Shown piece after piece: positions 8,484 to 17,654 of a stretch of 64,000 nt of DNA (positions within the stretch are counted from its first letter, which is position 1; every line of letters starts with the position of its first letter). The notes beneath the pieces are model-generated. The model made no database searches, was not told the DNA's origin, and saw only the letters and a list, made by a program, of their open reading frames with translations. Origin of the DNA: Microlunatus capsulatus (GTDB lineage: Bacteria; Actinomycetota; Actinomycetes; Propionibacteriales; Propionibacteriaceae); NCBI RefSeq assembly GCF_017876495.1, contig NZ_JAGIOB010000001.1, positions 1,674,001-1,738,000 on the forward strand, written 5' to 3'. Both the position numbers and the translations under genes were made by a program.

Positions 8484-9562
8484 GCGCACCGCTGACCTCC
8501 GCGCCCGGCGTGCACGACGTCCGTCCCGACCCCGTCGTCGGGTTCGACTACGAGGAGCAGGCCCGGGGGCTGCTGCCGCCGCACGTCAGCGCCTACTACG
8601 GGGCCGCGGCCGGCTCCGGCGGCGGCTCGGCCGAGGGCACCGCCGACTGGTCGGCCGTCCGCTTCCGTCCCCGCGCGCTGCAGGACCTCCGCACCCTCGA
8701 CACGTCGACGACGGTGCTGGGCACCCCGGTCGCCACGCCCGTGCTGGTCGCCCCGATGGCCCAGCAGCTGGGTGCGCACCCCGAGGGCGAGGCGGTGATG
8801 GCCCGGGCCGCGGCCGCGTCCGGCAGCCTGCTGGGGGTCTCGACCAACGTCGCCGTGCCGTTCTCCACCGTCGCCGCCGCCGGCGCGCCCTGGTGGTTCC
8901 AGGTCTACGTCATGCGCGACCACGGGCTCACCGAGCTGCTGGTCCGCCGCGCCGTCGACCACGGCGCCCGCGCCCTGCTGCTGACCGTCGACATGGTCGC
9001 GCTGCTGCCCGCGTCGGTGAACCCGCGGCAGTGGCCGGAGGGGCCGGCGAAGTCCCGGCTCACCAACCTGACCGCCGCCGAGCTGGCCGCGGCCGGACCG
9101 GGGGCGGTCGACATGGACGCCGGCATCAGCCTGGCCACCATCGGCTGGCTGCGCGAGATCAGCGGGCTGCCCGTCCTGGTCAAGGGCGTGCTGCGCGGCG
9201 ACGACGCGGCCGCCTGCGTGGACGCCGGGGCGGCCGGCGTCATCGTGTCCACCCACGGCGGCCGCCGGCTCGGCCCGTCGGTGAGCGCGGCGCGCGCGCT
9301 GCCGGAGGTCGTCGAGGCCGTCGGGGACGCGGGCGAGGTCTACGCCGACAGCGGGATCCGCTCGGCCGAGCACGTGGCCGCCGCGCTGGCGCTGGGCGCC
9401 CGGGCCGTCTTCGTCGGCCGGCCCGCCCTGTGGGCCCTGGCGGCGGACGGCGAGACCGGGGTGCGCGCGGTGCTGGACGGGATGACCGGCGAGCTGCGGC
9501 AGGTGATGACGCAGCTGGGCGCGGCGTCGCTCGACCGGATCACCCGCGATCTGGTCGCCTGA
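8480..9562 (+). CDS. FMN-dependent alpha-hydroxy-acid oxidizing protein (lactate/glycolate oxidase family)
   Basis: 360 residues, family length. The fold is the FMN-binding TIM barrel. 'VLVKGVLRGDDA' carries the conserved FMN-contacting Lys, and 'VSTHGGRRLG' holds the catalytic His and the substrate Arg (about 259 and 262). 'ADSGIRSAEHVAAALALGA' and 'VFVGRPALWALA' are the phosphate-binding end. It oxidises an L-2-hydroxy acid to the 2-oxo acid, with O2 or another acceptor. The usual 'SNHGxRQLD' reads STHGGRRLG here, and the loop after 'LLTVDM' is unusual, so the substrate is unlikely to be plain lactate by default. GTGA overlap with the preceding gene; a P450 follows 13 bases later. Confidence 0.88.
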   Translation: MSAPLTSAPGVHDVRPDPVVGFDYEEQARGLLPPHVSAYYGAAAGSGGGSAEGTADWSAVRFRPRALQDLRTLDTSTTVLGTPVATPVLVAPMAQQLGAHPEGEAVMARAAAASGSLLGVSTNVAVPFSTVAAAGAPWWFQVYVMRDHGLTELLVRRAVDHGARALLLTVDMVALLPASVNPRQWPEGPAKSRLTNLTAAELAAAGPGAVDMDAGISLATIGWLREISGLPVLVKGVLRGDDAAACVDAGAAGVIVSTHGGRRLGPSVSAARALPEVVEAVGDAGEVYADSGIRSAEHVAAALALGARAVFVGRPALWALAADGETGVRAVLDGMTGELRQVMTQLGAASLDRITRDLVA

Positions 9563-9575
9563 GAGGCTGGGCCCC

Positions 9576-10816
<1,241 letters not shown>

Positions 10817-10820
<4 letters not shown>

Positions 10821-11245
10821 CCTCGGGCATCAGCCACACCAGCGTCGACAGCCGGGACGCCTGCGCCCAGTCCCGCTGGTGGGCCGACGTGCTGGGCTTC
10901 GCCGACGACCCGGCCGACCCGAACGAGCCGGGGCACGAGGAGTGCATGATCTTCTCCCCCGACGGCCGGACCCGGCTGCTGTTCATCGAGGTGCCGGAGG
11001 GCAAGGCGGTCAAGAACCGGCTGCACCTGGACCTGCGGCCGACCGACGGCACCCGCGAGCAGGAGGTCGAGCGGCTGACGGCGCTCGGGGCGACCCTGGT
11101 GGGCGACCACCGGCGCCCGGACGGCGGCGGCTGGGTCACCCTGGCCGACCCCGAGGGCAACGAGTTCTGCGTGCTCCGGGGGGTCACCGAGGTGGCCGAC
11201 CCCTACGCGCACCTGGTGACGGACGGGAAGCCCTTTCCCGCCTAG
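10817..11245 (+). CDS. VOC family protein (glyoxalase/bleomycin-resistance/dioxygenase superfamily)
   Basis: 142 residues forming one VOC module. The start 'SGISHTSVDSRDACAQSRWW' is followed by 'EECMIFSPDGRTRLLFIEVP', 'NRLHLDLRPTDG' and the C-terminal 'WVTLADPEGNEFCVLRG'. This DPEGNEFCVL ending is typical of the actinobacterial glyoxalase-like subgroup. Members bind a divalent metal or act as binding proteins; the function here is unknown. ATG 10817 overlaps the P450 stop, which makes translational coupling likely. Confidence 0.88.
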
Positions 11246-11248
11246 GCT
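11243..11248 (+). promoter_or_regulatory. -10 box (TAGGCT) of a leaderless promoter for the hexosaminidase
   Basis: TAGGCT lies 6 bases before GTG 11255 and includes the stop codon of the VOC gene. Confidence 0.5.
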
Positions 11249-11254
11249 GACGGC

Positions 11255-12823
11255 GTGCTGCTACCCCGACCGCGCTCGGTCCACCGCCGTCCCGACACCT
11301 CCTTCACGCTGACGCCCGAGCTGGCCGTGGACGGCCCGCCCGCCTGGGCGGCGATCGTGCGACGGCTGCTCTCCCCGGGCACCGGGCTGGAGCTGCCGCG
11401 GGCCGAGGGCGGGGCCCTGCGGCTCGTCGCCGACGAGGAGCTGCCGGTCGAGGCCTACCGGCTCGCCGTGGACGCCGACGGCATCACCATCACCGCGGGC
11501 GACGACGCCGGGGTCAACTGGGCGGTCCAGACGCTGCGGCAGCTGCTGCCGCCGGCCGTCCTGCGCCCCGCGCCGAGCGGGGCCGCCCTGGTCGTCGAGG
11601 GCGTGGAGGTCGACGACGCCCCCGCCTACGCCTGGCGCGGCGTCCACCTCGACGTCGGCCGGCACTTCATGCCGCTGGCCGACCTCTTCCGGATGGTCGA
11701 CCTCATCGCCCTGCACAAGTACAACGTCCTCCACCTGCACCTCACCGAGGACCAGGGCTGGCGCTTCGAGTCCAAGCGCTACCCGAAGCTGCAGGAGGTG
11801 GCCAGCTGGCGCCGCGAGACGCGCCGGCCCGCCGACGCCGAGGGCGACGGCACCCCGCACGGGGGCTACTACACCCAGGACCAGCTGCGGGCCGTGGTGG
11901 CCTACGCCGACCAGCGCGGCATCACCGTCGTCCCCGAGCTGGAGTTCCCCGGCCACGTGAGCGGCGTGCTGGCGGCCTACCCCGAGCTGGGCAACCACCC
12001 CGAGACCGGCTACGCGACGGCGACGACGTTCGGCGTCTTCGACGAGGTGCTCAACCTCGACGACCGGACGATGGCCGTGGTCTACGACCTGTTCGAGGAG
12101 CTGCTCGACGTCTTCCCCAGCCGCTACGTGCACGTCGGCGGCGACGAGTGCCCGCGCACCGAGTGGCTGGCCAGCGACGCCGCGGGCAAGCTCGCCGCCG
12201 AGCGGGGGCTGCTCGGGCCCGACCAGCTGCAGCGCTGGTTCACCGCCGAGCTGGGCGCCTGGCTCGCCGAGCGCGGGCGGATCCTCGTCGGCTGGGACGA
12301 GATCGCCGACGACGGGCACGTCGCCGACTCCGTGGTGATGGCCTGGCGCGACTCCTCCTACGGCCGGGCCGCGACCGCCGCGGGCCTGCCGACGGTGATG
12401 GCGCCGATGACCCACCTCTACCTCGACTTCTACCCCAGCGCCTCCGACGACGAGCAGTACTCCATCGGCGGTCTGACCACCGTCGAGAAGGTGTACGGCT
12501 TCGACCCGCTGGACGGCATCCCGGCGGACTCGCACCCGCTGGTGCTGGGCACCCAGGTCCAGCTGTGGACCGAGTACATGCCGACCACCCGCCGCGTCGA
12601 CTACATGCTCTTCCCGCGGGCCTGCGCGCACGCCGAGGTCGCGTGGTCGGACCCGGCGGACCGCTCCTGGGACGAGTTCGAGCCCCGGCTGGTCGCCCAT
12701 CTGGAGCGGCTGGACGCCCTCGGCGTCGACTACCGGCCGCTCGCCGGGCCCCACCCCTGGCAGCAGGGCGGCACCGGCCGGATGCGCCGACCCGACGCGC
12801 ACCGGGCGGAGGCGCTCGCCTAG
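11255..12823 (+). CDS. Beta-N-acetylhexosaminidase (GH20)
   Basis: 522 residues. An N-terminal GH20b-like alpha/beta domain (about 1-125) contains 'AYRLAVDADGITITAGDDAG'. The catalytic barrel opens with 'YAWRGVHLDVGRHFMPL'. 'HLHLTEDQGWRFE' and the catalytic Asp-Glu pair in 'YVHVGGDECPRTEW' (about 291-304) are diagnostic of substrate-assisted GH20 enzymes. It removes terminal beta-GlcNAc or GalNAc. No signal peptide is visible, so it probably acts in the cytoplasm on imported chitobiose or muropeptide fragments. GTG start with a leaderless-type promoter. It is not coupled to the thiamine operon that follows. Confidence 0.93.
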   Translation: MLLPRPRSVHRRPDTSFTLTPELAVDGPPAWAAIVRRLLSPGTGLELPRAEGGALRLVADEELPVEAYRLAVDADGITITAGDDAGVNWAVQTLRQLLPPAVLRPAPSGAALVVEGVEVDDAPAYAWRGVHLDVGRHFMPLADLFRMVDLIALHKYNVLHLHLTEDQGWRFESKRYPKLQEVASWRRETRRPADAEGDGTPHGGYYTQDQLRAVVAYADQRGITVVPELEFPGHVSGVLAAYPELGNHPETGYATATTFGVFDEVLNLDDRTMAVVYDLFEELLDVFPSRYVHVGGDECPRTEWLASDAAGKLAAERGLLGPDQLQRWFTAELGAWLAERGRILVGWDEIADDGHVADSVVMAWRDSSYGRAATAAGLPTVMAPMTHLYLDFYPSASDDEQYSIGGLTTVEKVYGFDPLDGIPADSHPLVLGTQVQLWTEYMPTTRRVDYMLFPRACAHAEVAWSDPADRSWDEFEPRLVAHLERLDALGVDYRPLAGPHPWQQGGTGRMRRPDAHRAEALA

Positions 12824-12826
12824 GCT
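12821..12826 (+). promoter_or_regulatory. -10 box (TAGGCT) for the thiamine operon
   Basis: TAGGCT overlaps the hexosaminidase stop codon and lies about 10 bases before the first conserved bases of the TPP riboswitch. A transcript starting at about 12833 would carry the whole aptamer. Confidence 0.5.
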
Positions 12827-12837
12827 GGTGCGGCCAA

Positions 12838-12930
12838 GACGCGGGAGCTCGACGGGATCGGGCTGAGAGGGTGGCTGCCGGCCACCGACCGCTTGAACCT
12901 GAGCCGGGTAATGCCGGCGGAGGAAGTGGG
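12838..12930 (+). promoter_or_regulatory. TPP riboswitch (THI element)
   Basis: The sequence has the TPP aptamer landmarks in order: GCGGGAGCTC at the 5' side, GGGCTGAGAGGG (CTGAGA at 12863-12868) for the pyrimidine-sensing arm, and TTGAACCTGAGCCGGGTAAT followed by GCCGGCGGAGGA for the pyrophosphate-sensing arm. The GGAGGA Shine-Dalgarno (12919-12924) lies inside its 3' end, 8 bases before the tenA GTG. This suggests translational control in which TPP binding hides the ribosome site. It heads tenA-thiM-thiE-thiD. Confidence 0.93.
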
Positions 12931-12932
12931 CC

Positions 12933-13670
12933 GTGCTCGACGTCACCCCAGCTGCCACCCCGCGCGCCCGCGCGCCGCTACCCCCGGCGGCCGCGCCGGC
13001 GCGACCCCTCGGCTCGTGGTCGGAGCGGCTCTGGGCGGTGCTCGCTCCCGTCGACGCGGCCGTGCTCGCCCACCCGTTCCTGACCGGGGTCGCCGACGGC
13101 ACCCTGGCGCCCGCGGTGTTCACCGGCTACCTCGTCCAGGACGCCCACTACCTCGCCGGCTACGCCCGCGCGCTGGCGCTGCTGGGCTCCCGCGCGGAGG
13201 CGCTGGCCGACACCGCCGTCCTGGCCCGGCACGCCGCCGGCACCGTCGAGGGCGAGCTGGTCCTGCACGCAGAGCTGCTGGCCGCCGTCGGCGTCGACGC
13301 GACCGCGCTGCCGGCGGGACCCTCCCCCACCACGCACGCCTACACCGCCCACCTGCTGGCCGCCGCCGCCCTCGGTGCGGTCGCCGACGGGGTGGCCGCC
13401 GTGCTGCCCTGCTTCTGGCTGTACGCCCGGGCCGGCGCCGCGCTGGCGGCCGCGGGGAGTCCCGAGCCGCGCTACCAGCGCTGGGTCGACAGCTACGCCG
13501 GCGAGGCCTTCGCGGCTGTCGTCGAGGAGGTGCTCGCCCTGGTCGACCGGCTGGGGACGGGCCTGACGGCGGCGCAGCGCGCGCACGCCGAGGCCGCGGC
13601 GCTGACCAGCGCCCGGTACGAGTGGATGTTCTTCGACGCCGCGCTGCGGCAGGAGAGGTGGCCGGTGTGA
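12933..13670 (+). CDS. tenA: Thiaminase II (aminopyrimidine aminohydrolase)
   Basis: 245 residues, TenA/THI-4 family. TenA hydrolyses amino-HMP and similar breakdown products to HMP and so salvages the pyrimidine half of thiamine. Visible are the N-terminal '[20 protein letters not shown]', '[19 protein letters not shown]', the catalytic-cysteine segment '[13 protein letters not shown]' and the C-terminal '[10 protein letters not shown]'. The extra 25 Ala/Pro-rich residues at the N terminus may not be structured. Its GTG is directly under the TPP riboswitch, and its stop overlaps the thiM start. Confidence 0.92.
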   Translation: MLDVTPAATPRARAPLPPAAAPARPLGSWSERLWAVLAPVDAAVLAHPFLTGVADGTLAPAVFTGYLVQDAHYLAGYARALALLGSRAEALADTAVLARHAAGTVEGELVLHAELLAAVGVDATALPAGPSPTTHAYTAHLLAAAALGAVADGVAAVLPCFWLYARAGAALAAAGSPEPRYQRWVDSYAGEAFAAVVEEVLALVDRLGTGLTAAQRAHAEAAALTSARYEWMFFDAALRQERWPV

Positions 13671-14482
13671 GCGGGACGGACGTGGACAGCGCGGAGGTGC
13701 TGCGGGTGCTGACGGCGGTGCGCGAGCGCGCGCCGCTGGTGCACTGCATGACCAACGTGGTGGTGGCCGGCTTCACCGCCAACGTGCTGCTGGCGGTCGG
13801 CGCGTCGCCGGCGATGGTGGAGAACGCCGAGGAGTCGGCCGAGTTCGCCGGGATCGCGGACGCGCTGCTGGTCAACCTCGGCACCCTGTCGGCCGAGCGC
13901 TCGCGGGCCATGCGGCTGGCCGCGGCCGCCGCGCAGGCCCACGACAAGCCCTGGGTGCTGGACCCGGTGGCCGTCGGGGCGATGACCTTCCGCACCGGCC
14001 TCGCCGCCGACCTGCTGGCCCACCGCCCCGCCGTCGTCCGCGGCAACGCCTCGGAGGTGCTGAGCCTGGCCGGTGCGGCCGGGGCCGGCCGGGGCGTGGA
14101 CAGCACCGTCGGCGCGGAGGCCGCGGTGGGCACCGCCCGCGCGCTGGCCGCGCGGACCGGGGGCGTCGTCGCCGTCAGCGGGGCCGTCGACCAGGTCACC
14201 GACGGCGAGCAGCTGGTGGAGGTCCGCACCGGGCACCCGCTGATGACCCGGGTGACCGGCGTCGGCTGCGCGCTGGGCGCGCTGGTCGCCGCCTGCTGCG
14301 CCGTCGAGGACGACCGGCTGCTGGCCGCCGTCGCCGCGACCACGGTGCTGACCGTCGCCGCCGAGGAGGCCGCGGTCCTCAGCCGCGGGCCGGGCTCCTT
14401 CGCCGTCGCGCTGCTGGACGCGCTCGACGCGCTGGACGGCCCGACGCTGGACGCCCGGACCCGGGCCCGGGCGGCCCGGTGA
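13667..14482 (+). CDS. thiM: Hydroxyethylthiazole kinase
   Basis: 271 residues, family length. It phosphorylates hydroxyethylthiazole (THZ) in thiazole salvage. Landmarks are '[20 protein letters not shown]', '[13 protein letters not shown]', '[13 protein letters not shown]', '[14 protein letters not shown]' and the ATP and catalytic region '[14 protein letters not shown]', which holds the conserved glycine and cysteine. GTG 13667 overlaps the tenA stop (GTGA) and has AGGAGAGG about 8 bases upstream inside tenA. The long open frame upstream of this start is a shadow of tenA. Confidence 0.95.
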   Translation: MSGTDVDSAEVLRVLTAVRERAPLVHCMTNVVVAGFTANVLLAVGASPAMVENAEESAEFAGIADALLVNLGTLSAERSRAMRLAAAAAQAHDKPWVLDPVAVGAMTFRTGLAADLLAHRPAVVRGNASEVLSLAGAAGAGRGVDSTVGAEAAVGTARALAARTGGVVAVSGAVDQVTDGEQLVEVRTGHPLMTRVTGVGCALGALVAACCAVEDDRLLAAVAATTVLTVAAEEAAVLSRGPGSFAVALLDALDALDGPTLDARTRARAAR

Positions 14483-15102
14483 GCCGGCCGGCGCTGGACC
14501 TCGACCTCTACCTGGTGACCGACAGCGCGCTCTGCGGGCCGCGGGGCGTGGTCGAGACCGTCCGCCGGGCGCTGCCGGGCGGGGTGACCGCGGTCCAGGT
14601 CCGCGAGCCGCGCGCCACGACCCGGGAGCTCTGCGCCCTCAGCCGCGAGCTGCTCGCGGTGCTGGCGGGGACCGGGGTGCCGCTGCTGGTGAACGACCGC
14701 CTCGACGTGGCGCTGGCCGTCGGCGCGCAGGGCGTCCACCTCGGGCAGTCCGACCTGCCGGCGGAGGACGCGCACCGGGTTGCGCCGGAGCTGCTGCTGG
14801 GGCTGTCGGTCTCGACGCCGGAGCAGGTCGCGGCGGCGCCGGACTGGCTGGACTACCTGGGTGTCGGGCCGGTGCGGGCGACGGCGACCAAGCCGGAGGC
14901 TGCGGCACCGCTGGGGCTGGCGGGGACGGCGGCGCTGGTGGCCGCGGCCCGGGTGCCCTGCGTGGCGATCGGCGGGATCGGCCCGGCGAACGCCGCGGAG
15001 GTGCGGTCGACGGGGGTGGCCGGGATCGCCGTCGTGTCCGCGGTCTGCGCCGCCGACGACCCGGCGGCGGCCGCCGCGGCGCTGCGGGGGCGTCGGGCGT
15101 GA
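14479..15102 (+). CDS. thiE: Thiamine-phosphate synthase
   Basis: 207 residues, TIM-barrel family of the usual length. It joins HMP-PP and THZ-P to give thiamine phosphate. Visible motifs are '[14 protein letters not shown]', '[17 protein letters not shown]', '[19 protein letters not shown]', 'VHLGQSDLP', '[15 protein letters not shown]' and '[15 protein letters not shown]'. The usual VQLREK motif reads VQVREP here. GTG start overlapping the thiM stop; the stop overlaps the thiD start. Confidence 0.95.
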   Translation: MSRPALDLDLYLVTDSALCGPRGVVETVRRALPGGVTAVQVREPRATTRELCALSRELLAVLAGTGVPLLVNDRLDVALAVGAQGVHLGQSDLPAEDAHRVAPELLLGLSVSTPEQVAAAPDWLDYLGVGPVRATATKPEAAAPLGLAGTAALVAAARVPCVAIGGIGPANAAEVRSTGVAGIAVVSAVCAADDPAAAAAALRGRRA

Positions 15103-15905
15103 CGGTGCCTGTGCCGACCGTGCTGACGATCGCCGGCACCGACCCGAGCGGTGGTGCCGGCGTCGCCGCCGACCTCAAGACCTTCGCGGCCCTGGGCGCC
15201 TACGGGACCCTCGTCGTCACCGCCGTGACAGCCCAGAGCACCCGCGGGGTGGACGCGGTGCACCAGCTGGACGGCTCGTTCGTCGAGCAGCAGCTGGAGA
15301 CGCTGCTGGCCGACGTCCGCGTCGACGCGGTGAAGATCGGCATGCTCGGCACCGCCGGGGTGACCCGGGCCGTCGCCGCCGTGCTGCGCCGGCACCGGCT
15401 GCGCCACGTCGTCCTCGACCCGGTGATGGTGGCCACCAGCGGCGACCGGCTGCTGGCCGCCGACGCCGTCGCCGCCCTGCGCGACGAGCTTCTGCCGCTG
15501 GCCGACCTCGTCACCCCCAACCTGCCCGAGGCCGCCGACCTGCTGGGCGTCGCCGAGGCCCGCGACGAGGAGGAGCAGCACGCCCAGGCCGTCCGGCTGG
15601 CCGGGGTGACCGCGCGGGTGCTGCTCAAGGGCGGCCACCTCGGCGGACCGGAGAGCGTCGACCTGCTCGCCGAGGGCGACGCCGTCGTCCGGCTGGCCGC
15701 CCCCCGGGTGGACACCACCAGCACCCACGGGACCGGCTGCACCCTCTCCTCCGCCGTCGCCGCCCTCCGGCCCGCCGCCCCCGACTGGGAGACCGCCGTC
15801 CGCGGGGCGAAGGGCTACCTCACCGCCGCCCTGCGCGCCGCCGACCGGCTCGACGTCGGGACCGGTCACGGCCCCGTCCACCACTTCCACGCCCTCTGGC
15901 CCTGA
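15099..15905 (+). CDS. thiD: Bifunctional hydroxymethylpyrimidine kinase / phosphomethylpyrimidine kinase
   Basis: 268 residues, ribokinase-fold ThiD. It carries out two successive phosphorylations of HMP to HMP-PP. Landmarks are '[20 protein letters not shown]' at the N terminus, '[14 protein letters not shown]', '[10 protein letters not shown]', '[16 protein letters not shown]', '[12 protein letters not shown]' and the anion hole and catalytic Asp in '[17 protein letters not shown]'. It is the last gene of the riboswitch operon. With tenA and thiM this makes a salvage set that feeds thiE. thiC, thiG and thiS are not present in the window. Confidence 0.95.
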   Translation: MTVPVPTVLTIAGTDPSGGAGVAADLKTFAALGAYGTLVVTAVTAQSTRGVDAVHQLDGSFVEQQLETLLADVRVDAVKIGMLGTAGVTRAVAAVLRRHRLRHVVLDPVMVATSGDRLLAADAVAALRDELLPLADLVTPNLPEAADLLGVAEARDEEEQHAQAVRLAGVTARVLLKGGHLGGPESVDLLAEGDAVVRLAAPRVDTTSTHGTGCTLSSAVAALRPAAPDWETAVRGAKGYLTAALRAADRLDVGTGHGPVHHFHALWP

Positions 15906-15913
15906 GCCCCGCG

Positions 15914-16020
15914 CCAACTCCGCCCGGCGGGCGCAGCGAGTGCTGAGAAACGGCAGGAATCAGGCGCCCAGGAGCGCGGTCTTCCAGCACTCGCCCCCCC
16001 GCCCCCACCAGCGGGAGTTG
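15914..16020. repeat. Long imperfect inverted repeat between thiD and the NuoI-like gene
   Basis: Outer arms CAACTCC (15915-15921) and GGAGTTG (16014-16020) and inner arms GCGAGTGCTG (15936-15945) and CAGCACTCGC (15985-15994) are perfect complements. Partly pairing GC-rich sequence lies between them. It sits in the 195-base gap between convergent genes and could terminate both. The remaining bases up to 16100 show no gene. Confidence 0.6.
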
Positions 16021-16100
16021 TCAGAACTGAGGTCGGCCAGGACCGCCGCCACGTCTGACAAGTCGGCACTGAGGTGACCCCGGGGGCGACGCAGGGGCGC

Positions 16101-16424
16101 TCAGGTCGGGGGCGGGCCGGTCAGGTCGTCGATGCCGTGCCGGAGGAGGACGGCGCTGGGGGCGGCGGCGGTGTGCTGGGGCTCCCAGGCGAGGGCGTCG
16201 AAGGGGCACTCGTCGACGCAGATGCCGCAGTACATGCAGAGGCTCCAGTCGATCTCGAAGCGGTCGAGGACGTTCTGGGTCCGCTCGCGGGCACCGGCGG
16301 GCAGGTCCGGGACCGGCTCGGTGTGCGAGTCGATGGTGATGCACCAGGCCGGGCACTCGCGCGCGCAGACCATGCAGGAGGTGCAGGCCGGCTCGATGAG
16401 CCGGATGGAGCCGTGCCCGGTCAC
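16101..16424 (-). CDS. 4Fe-4S ferredoxin, NuoI-like, of the orphan NuoB/C/I set
   Basis: 107 residues with two ferredoxin motifs: Cys14, 17, 20 and 24 ('CTSCMVCARECP') and Cys63, 66, 69 and 73 ('CMYCGICVDECPFDAL'). Each would ligate a 4Fe-4S cluster. It resembles the core of NuoI/HycF but lacks the N-terminal amphipathic segment and long tail of the NuoI in the main nuo operon (212 residues). GTG start overlapping the NuoC-like gene's stop; it is the last gene of the three-gene unit. It probably relays electrons between a ferredoxin-type donor and the NuoB-like subunit. No membrane subunit is nearby. Confidence 0.85.
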   Translation of the reverse strand: MTGHGSIRLIEPACTSCMVCARECPAWCITIDSHTEPVPDLPAGARERTQNVLDRFEIDWSLCMYCGICVDECPFDALAWEPQHTAAAPSAVLLRHGIDDLTGPPPT

Positions 16425-17005
16425 CGGTCAGCCCCGCGTCGTGCGGTACCGGGGCGACGGCGGACCCGGCCCCCGACGGCGGACTCGGCCACCTCGTCGG
16501 GGCTGGCCGGCCCGGCGTCGGGGTCGCGGTCGCCCCAGACGGCCGGGTCAGGTACCCCGGGCGGCACCATCCGACGTCGACTGGGGGACGCGGCGCTCTC
16601 CCCCGGCTCCTTGGCGCCGGGCCAGGCCAGCGCCGTCCGGGCGCCGAGGACGGCGTCCTTGCGCAGCGGCGCGCCCTCGAAGTCGGGGCCGAGCAGCAGC
16701 CGGCGCGGGTCGCCGCCGTCGAAGGTCAGGCCGAACATCTCGGCGGCCTCGCGCTCGGGCCAGCCGGCGCCGGCAACGAGGTCGCGGAGGCTGTCGAGCC
16801 GGCCGCCCTCGCGCGGCACCTCGGTGCCCAGCCGGCGGGTCTCGGCGGGGCGGTCGGGGTGGCGCAGCACGACGACGACCCGCAGGACGTCGGCGCGGCC
16901 CACCTCGTCGACGGCGCCCAGCCACTCGAAGAACGTGAACCCCTCGGACAGCGCGGCGCCGACGGCCTCGCGCCAGCCCGCGGCGGGGACGGTGACGCTG
17001 CTCAC
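16421..17005 (-). CDS. NADH-quinone oxidoreductase subunit C-like protein (orphan set)
   Basis: 194 residues from GTG 17003-17005, which overlaps the NuoB-like stop. The NuoC 30-kDa signature is recognisable: 'FTFFEWLGAVDEVG', 'REAAEMFGLTFDGGDPRRL' and 'APLRKDAVLG' match the ERE..DMFG..F.GHP.L.R.L and LRKD landmarks of the family. The last 60 or so residues are Pro/Arg/Asp-rich and probably disordered. It is much shorter than the operon NuoC (289 residues) and lacks that protein's N-terminal extension. In complex I NuoC docks onto NuoD and NuoB. No NuoD-like gene is present in this unit. Confidence 0.85.
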   Translation of the reverse strand: MSSVTVPAAGWREAVGAALSEGFTFFEWLGAVDEVGRADVLRVVVVLRHPDRPAETRRLGTEVPREGGRLDSLRDLVAGAGWPEREAAEMFGLTFDGGDPRRLLLGPDFEGAPLRKDAVLGARTALAWPGAKEPGESAASPSRRRMVPPGVPDPAVWGDRDPDAGPASPDEVAESAVGGRVRRRPGTARRGADR

Positions 17006-17403
17006 GCCGGCACCCGCAGGTCGTCGAGGACGGCCTGCAGCGCGCCGGGCGGGGGCGGGCAGCCGGGCACGTACACGTCGACCGGGACCAGCGCGTCGAC
17101 GCCCTTGGTCACCGCGTAGGAGTCCCAGTACGGCCCGCCGGAGGAGGCGCAGACGCCGAGCGCAACGACCACCGGCGGGGTCCCGGCCAGCGTGGCGCAG
17201 GCGTCGACGAGCGCGGCGACGGCGGGGGCGAGCCGGTCGGTGACGGTCCCGGAGACGACCACCGCCACGCGGGCGCCGACCGGCAGCGCGACGGGCAGCG
17301 CCGCGGCGGAGAGGGTCGCGGCCTCGACCTCCAGGCTGCAGCAGGCCAGGCCGATCTCCAGCACGTGCAGCGTCCCGTCGCCGTACCAGTCGAGCCACCG
17401 CAT
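17002..17403 (-). CDS. NADH-quinone oxidoreductase subunit B-like protein (orphan set)
   Basis: 133 residues. All four N2-type ligands are kept: Cys21-Cys22 ('GLACCSLEVEA'), Cys85 ('GVCASSGGPYWDSY') and Cys115 ('VPGCPPPPG'). Compared with the operon NuoB, the loop holding '[15 protein letters not shown]' and '[12 protein letters not shown]' is replaced by hydrophobic Ala/Val sequence. In complex I that loop lies by the quinone channel and coupling site. It may therefore pass electrons to a partner other than quinone. ATG 17403 has a TAGCGT -10 box 7 bases upstream. First gene of a three-gene unit, divergent from korA. Confidence 0.85.
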   Translation of the reverse strand: MRWLDWYGDGTLHVLEIGLACCSLEVEAATLSAAALPVALPVGARVAVVVSGTVTDRLAPAVAALVDACATLAGTPPVVVALGVCASSGGPYWDSYAVTKGVDALVPVDVYVPGCPPPPGALQAVLDDLRVPA

Positions 17404-17410
17404 GGGGAAC

Positions 17411-17416
17411 ACGCTA
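17411..17416 (-). promoter_or_regulatory. -10 box (TAGCGT) of a leaderless promoter for the NuoB-like gene
   Basis: On the minus strand TAGCGT lies 7 bases before the ATG at 17403. Confidence 0.5.
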
Positions 17417-17503
17417 ACCCGGTCGGGTGTTGCACCAGGCGTCGCCGCGAGGCAGCGGGGGTTCTCAGCCGATGGATGGTCGGGGGCCCAGGTTAGGGCC
17501 GCC

Positions 17504-17510
17504 TTATCAT
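17504..17510 (+). promoter_or_regulatory. Possible -10 box (TTATCAT) of the korAB promoter
   Basis: TTATCAT is the only AT-rich hexamer-like element in the 251-base divergent gap. It would give a leader of about 135 bases before the korA GTG. The leader is GC-rich and I recognise no riboswitch in it. Confidence 0.3.
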
Positions 17511-17654
17511 GGAACGCTGGGGCACGGTGCCACGCGCGGCGCGAACCAGCATCCGCCGGCACCGCCGGCTCCGAACCATCCCCCGGGCCTCGCGCCCCCG
17601 CGCCGGCCCAGCAGGTCCGTCACGACCCCGTCCGCCACAGAAGGGCACGTAGCT

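Noticed and set aside
12893-13666. In-frame 5' extension of thiM
   Set aside because: Arg/Gly-rich translation antiphase to tenA; the GTGA overlap at 13667 is the natural start.
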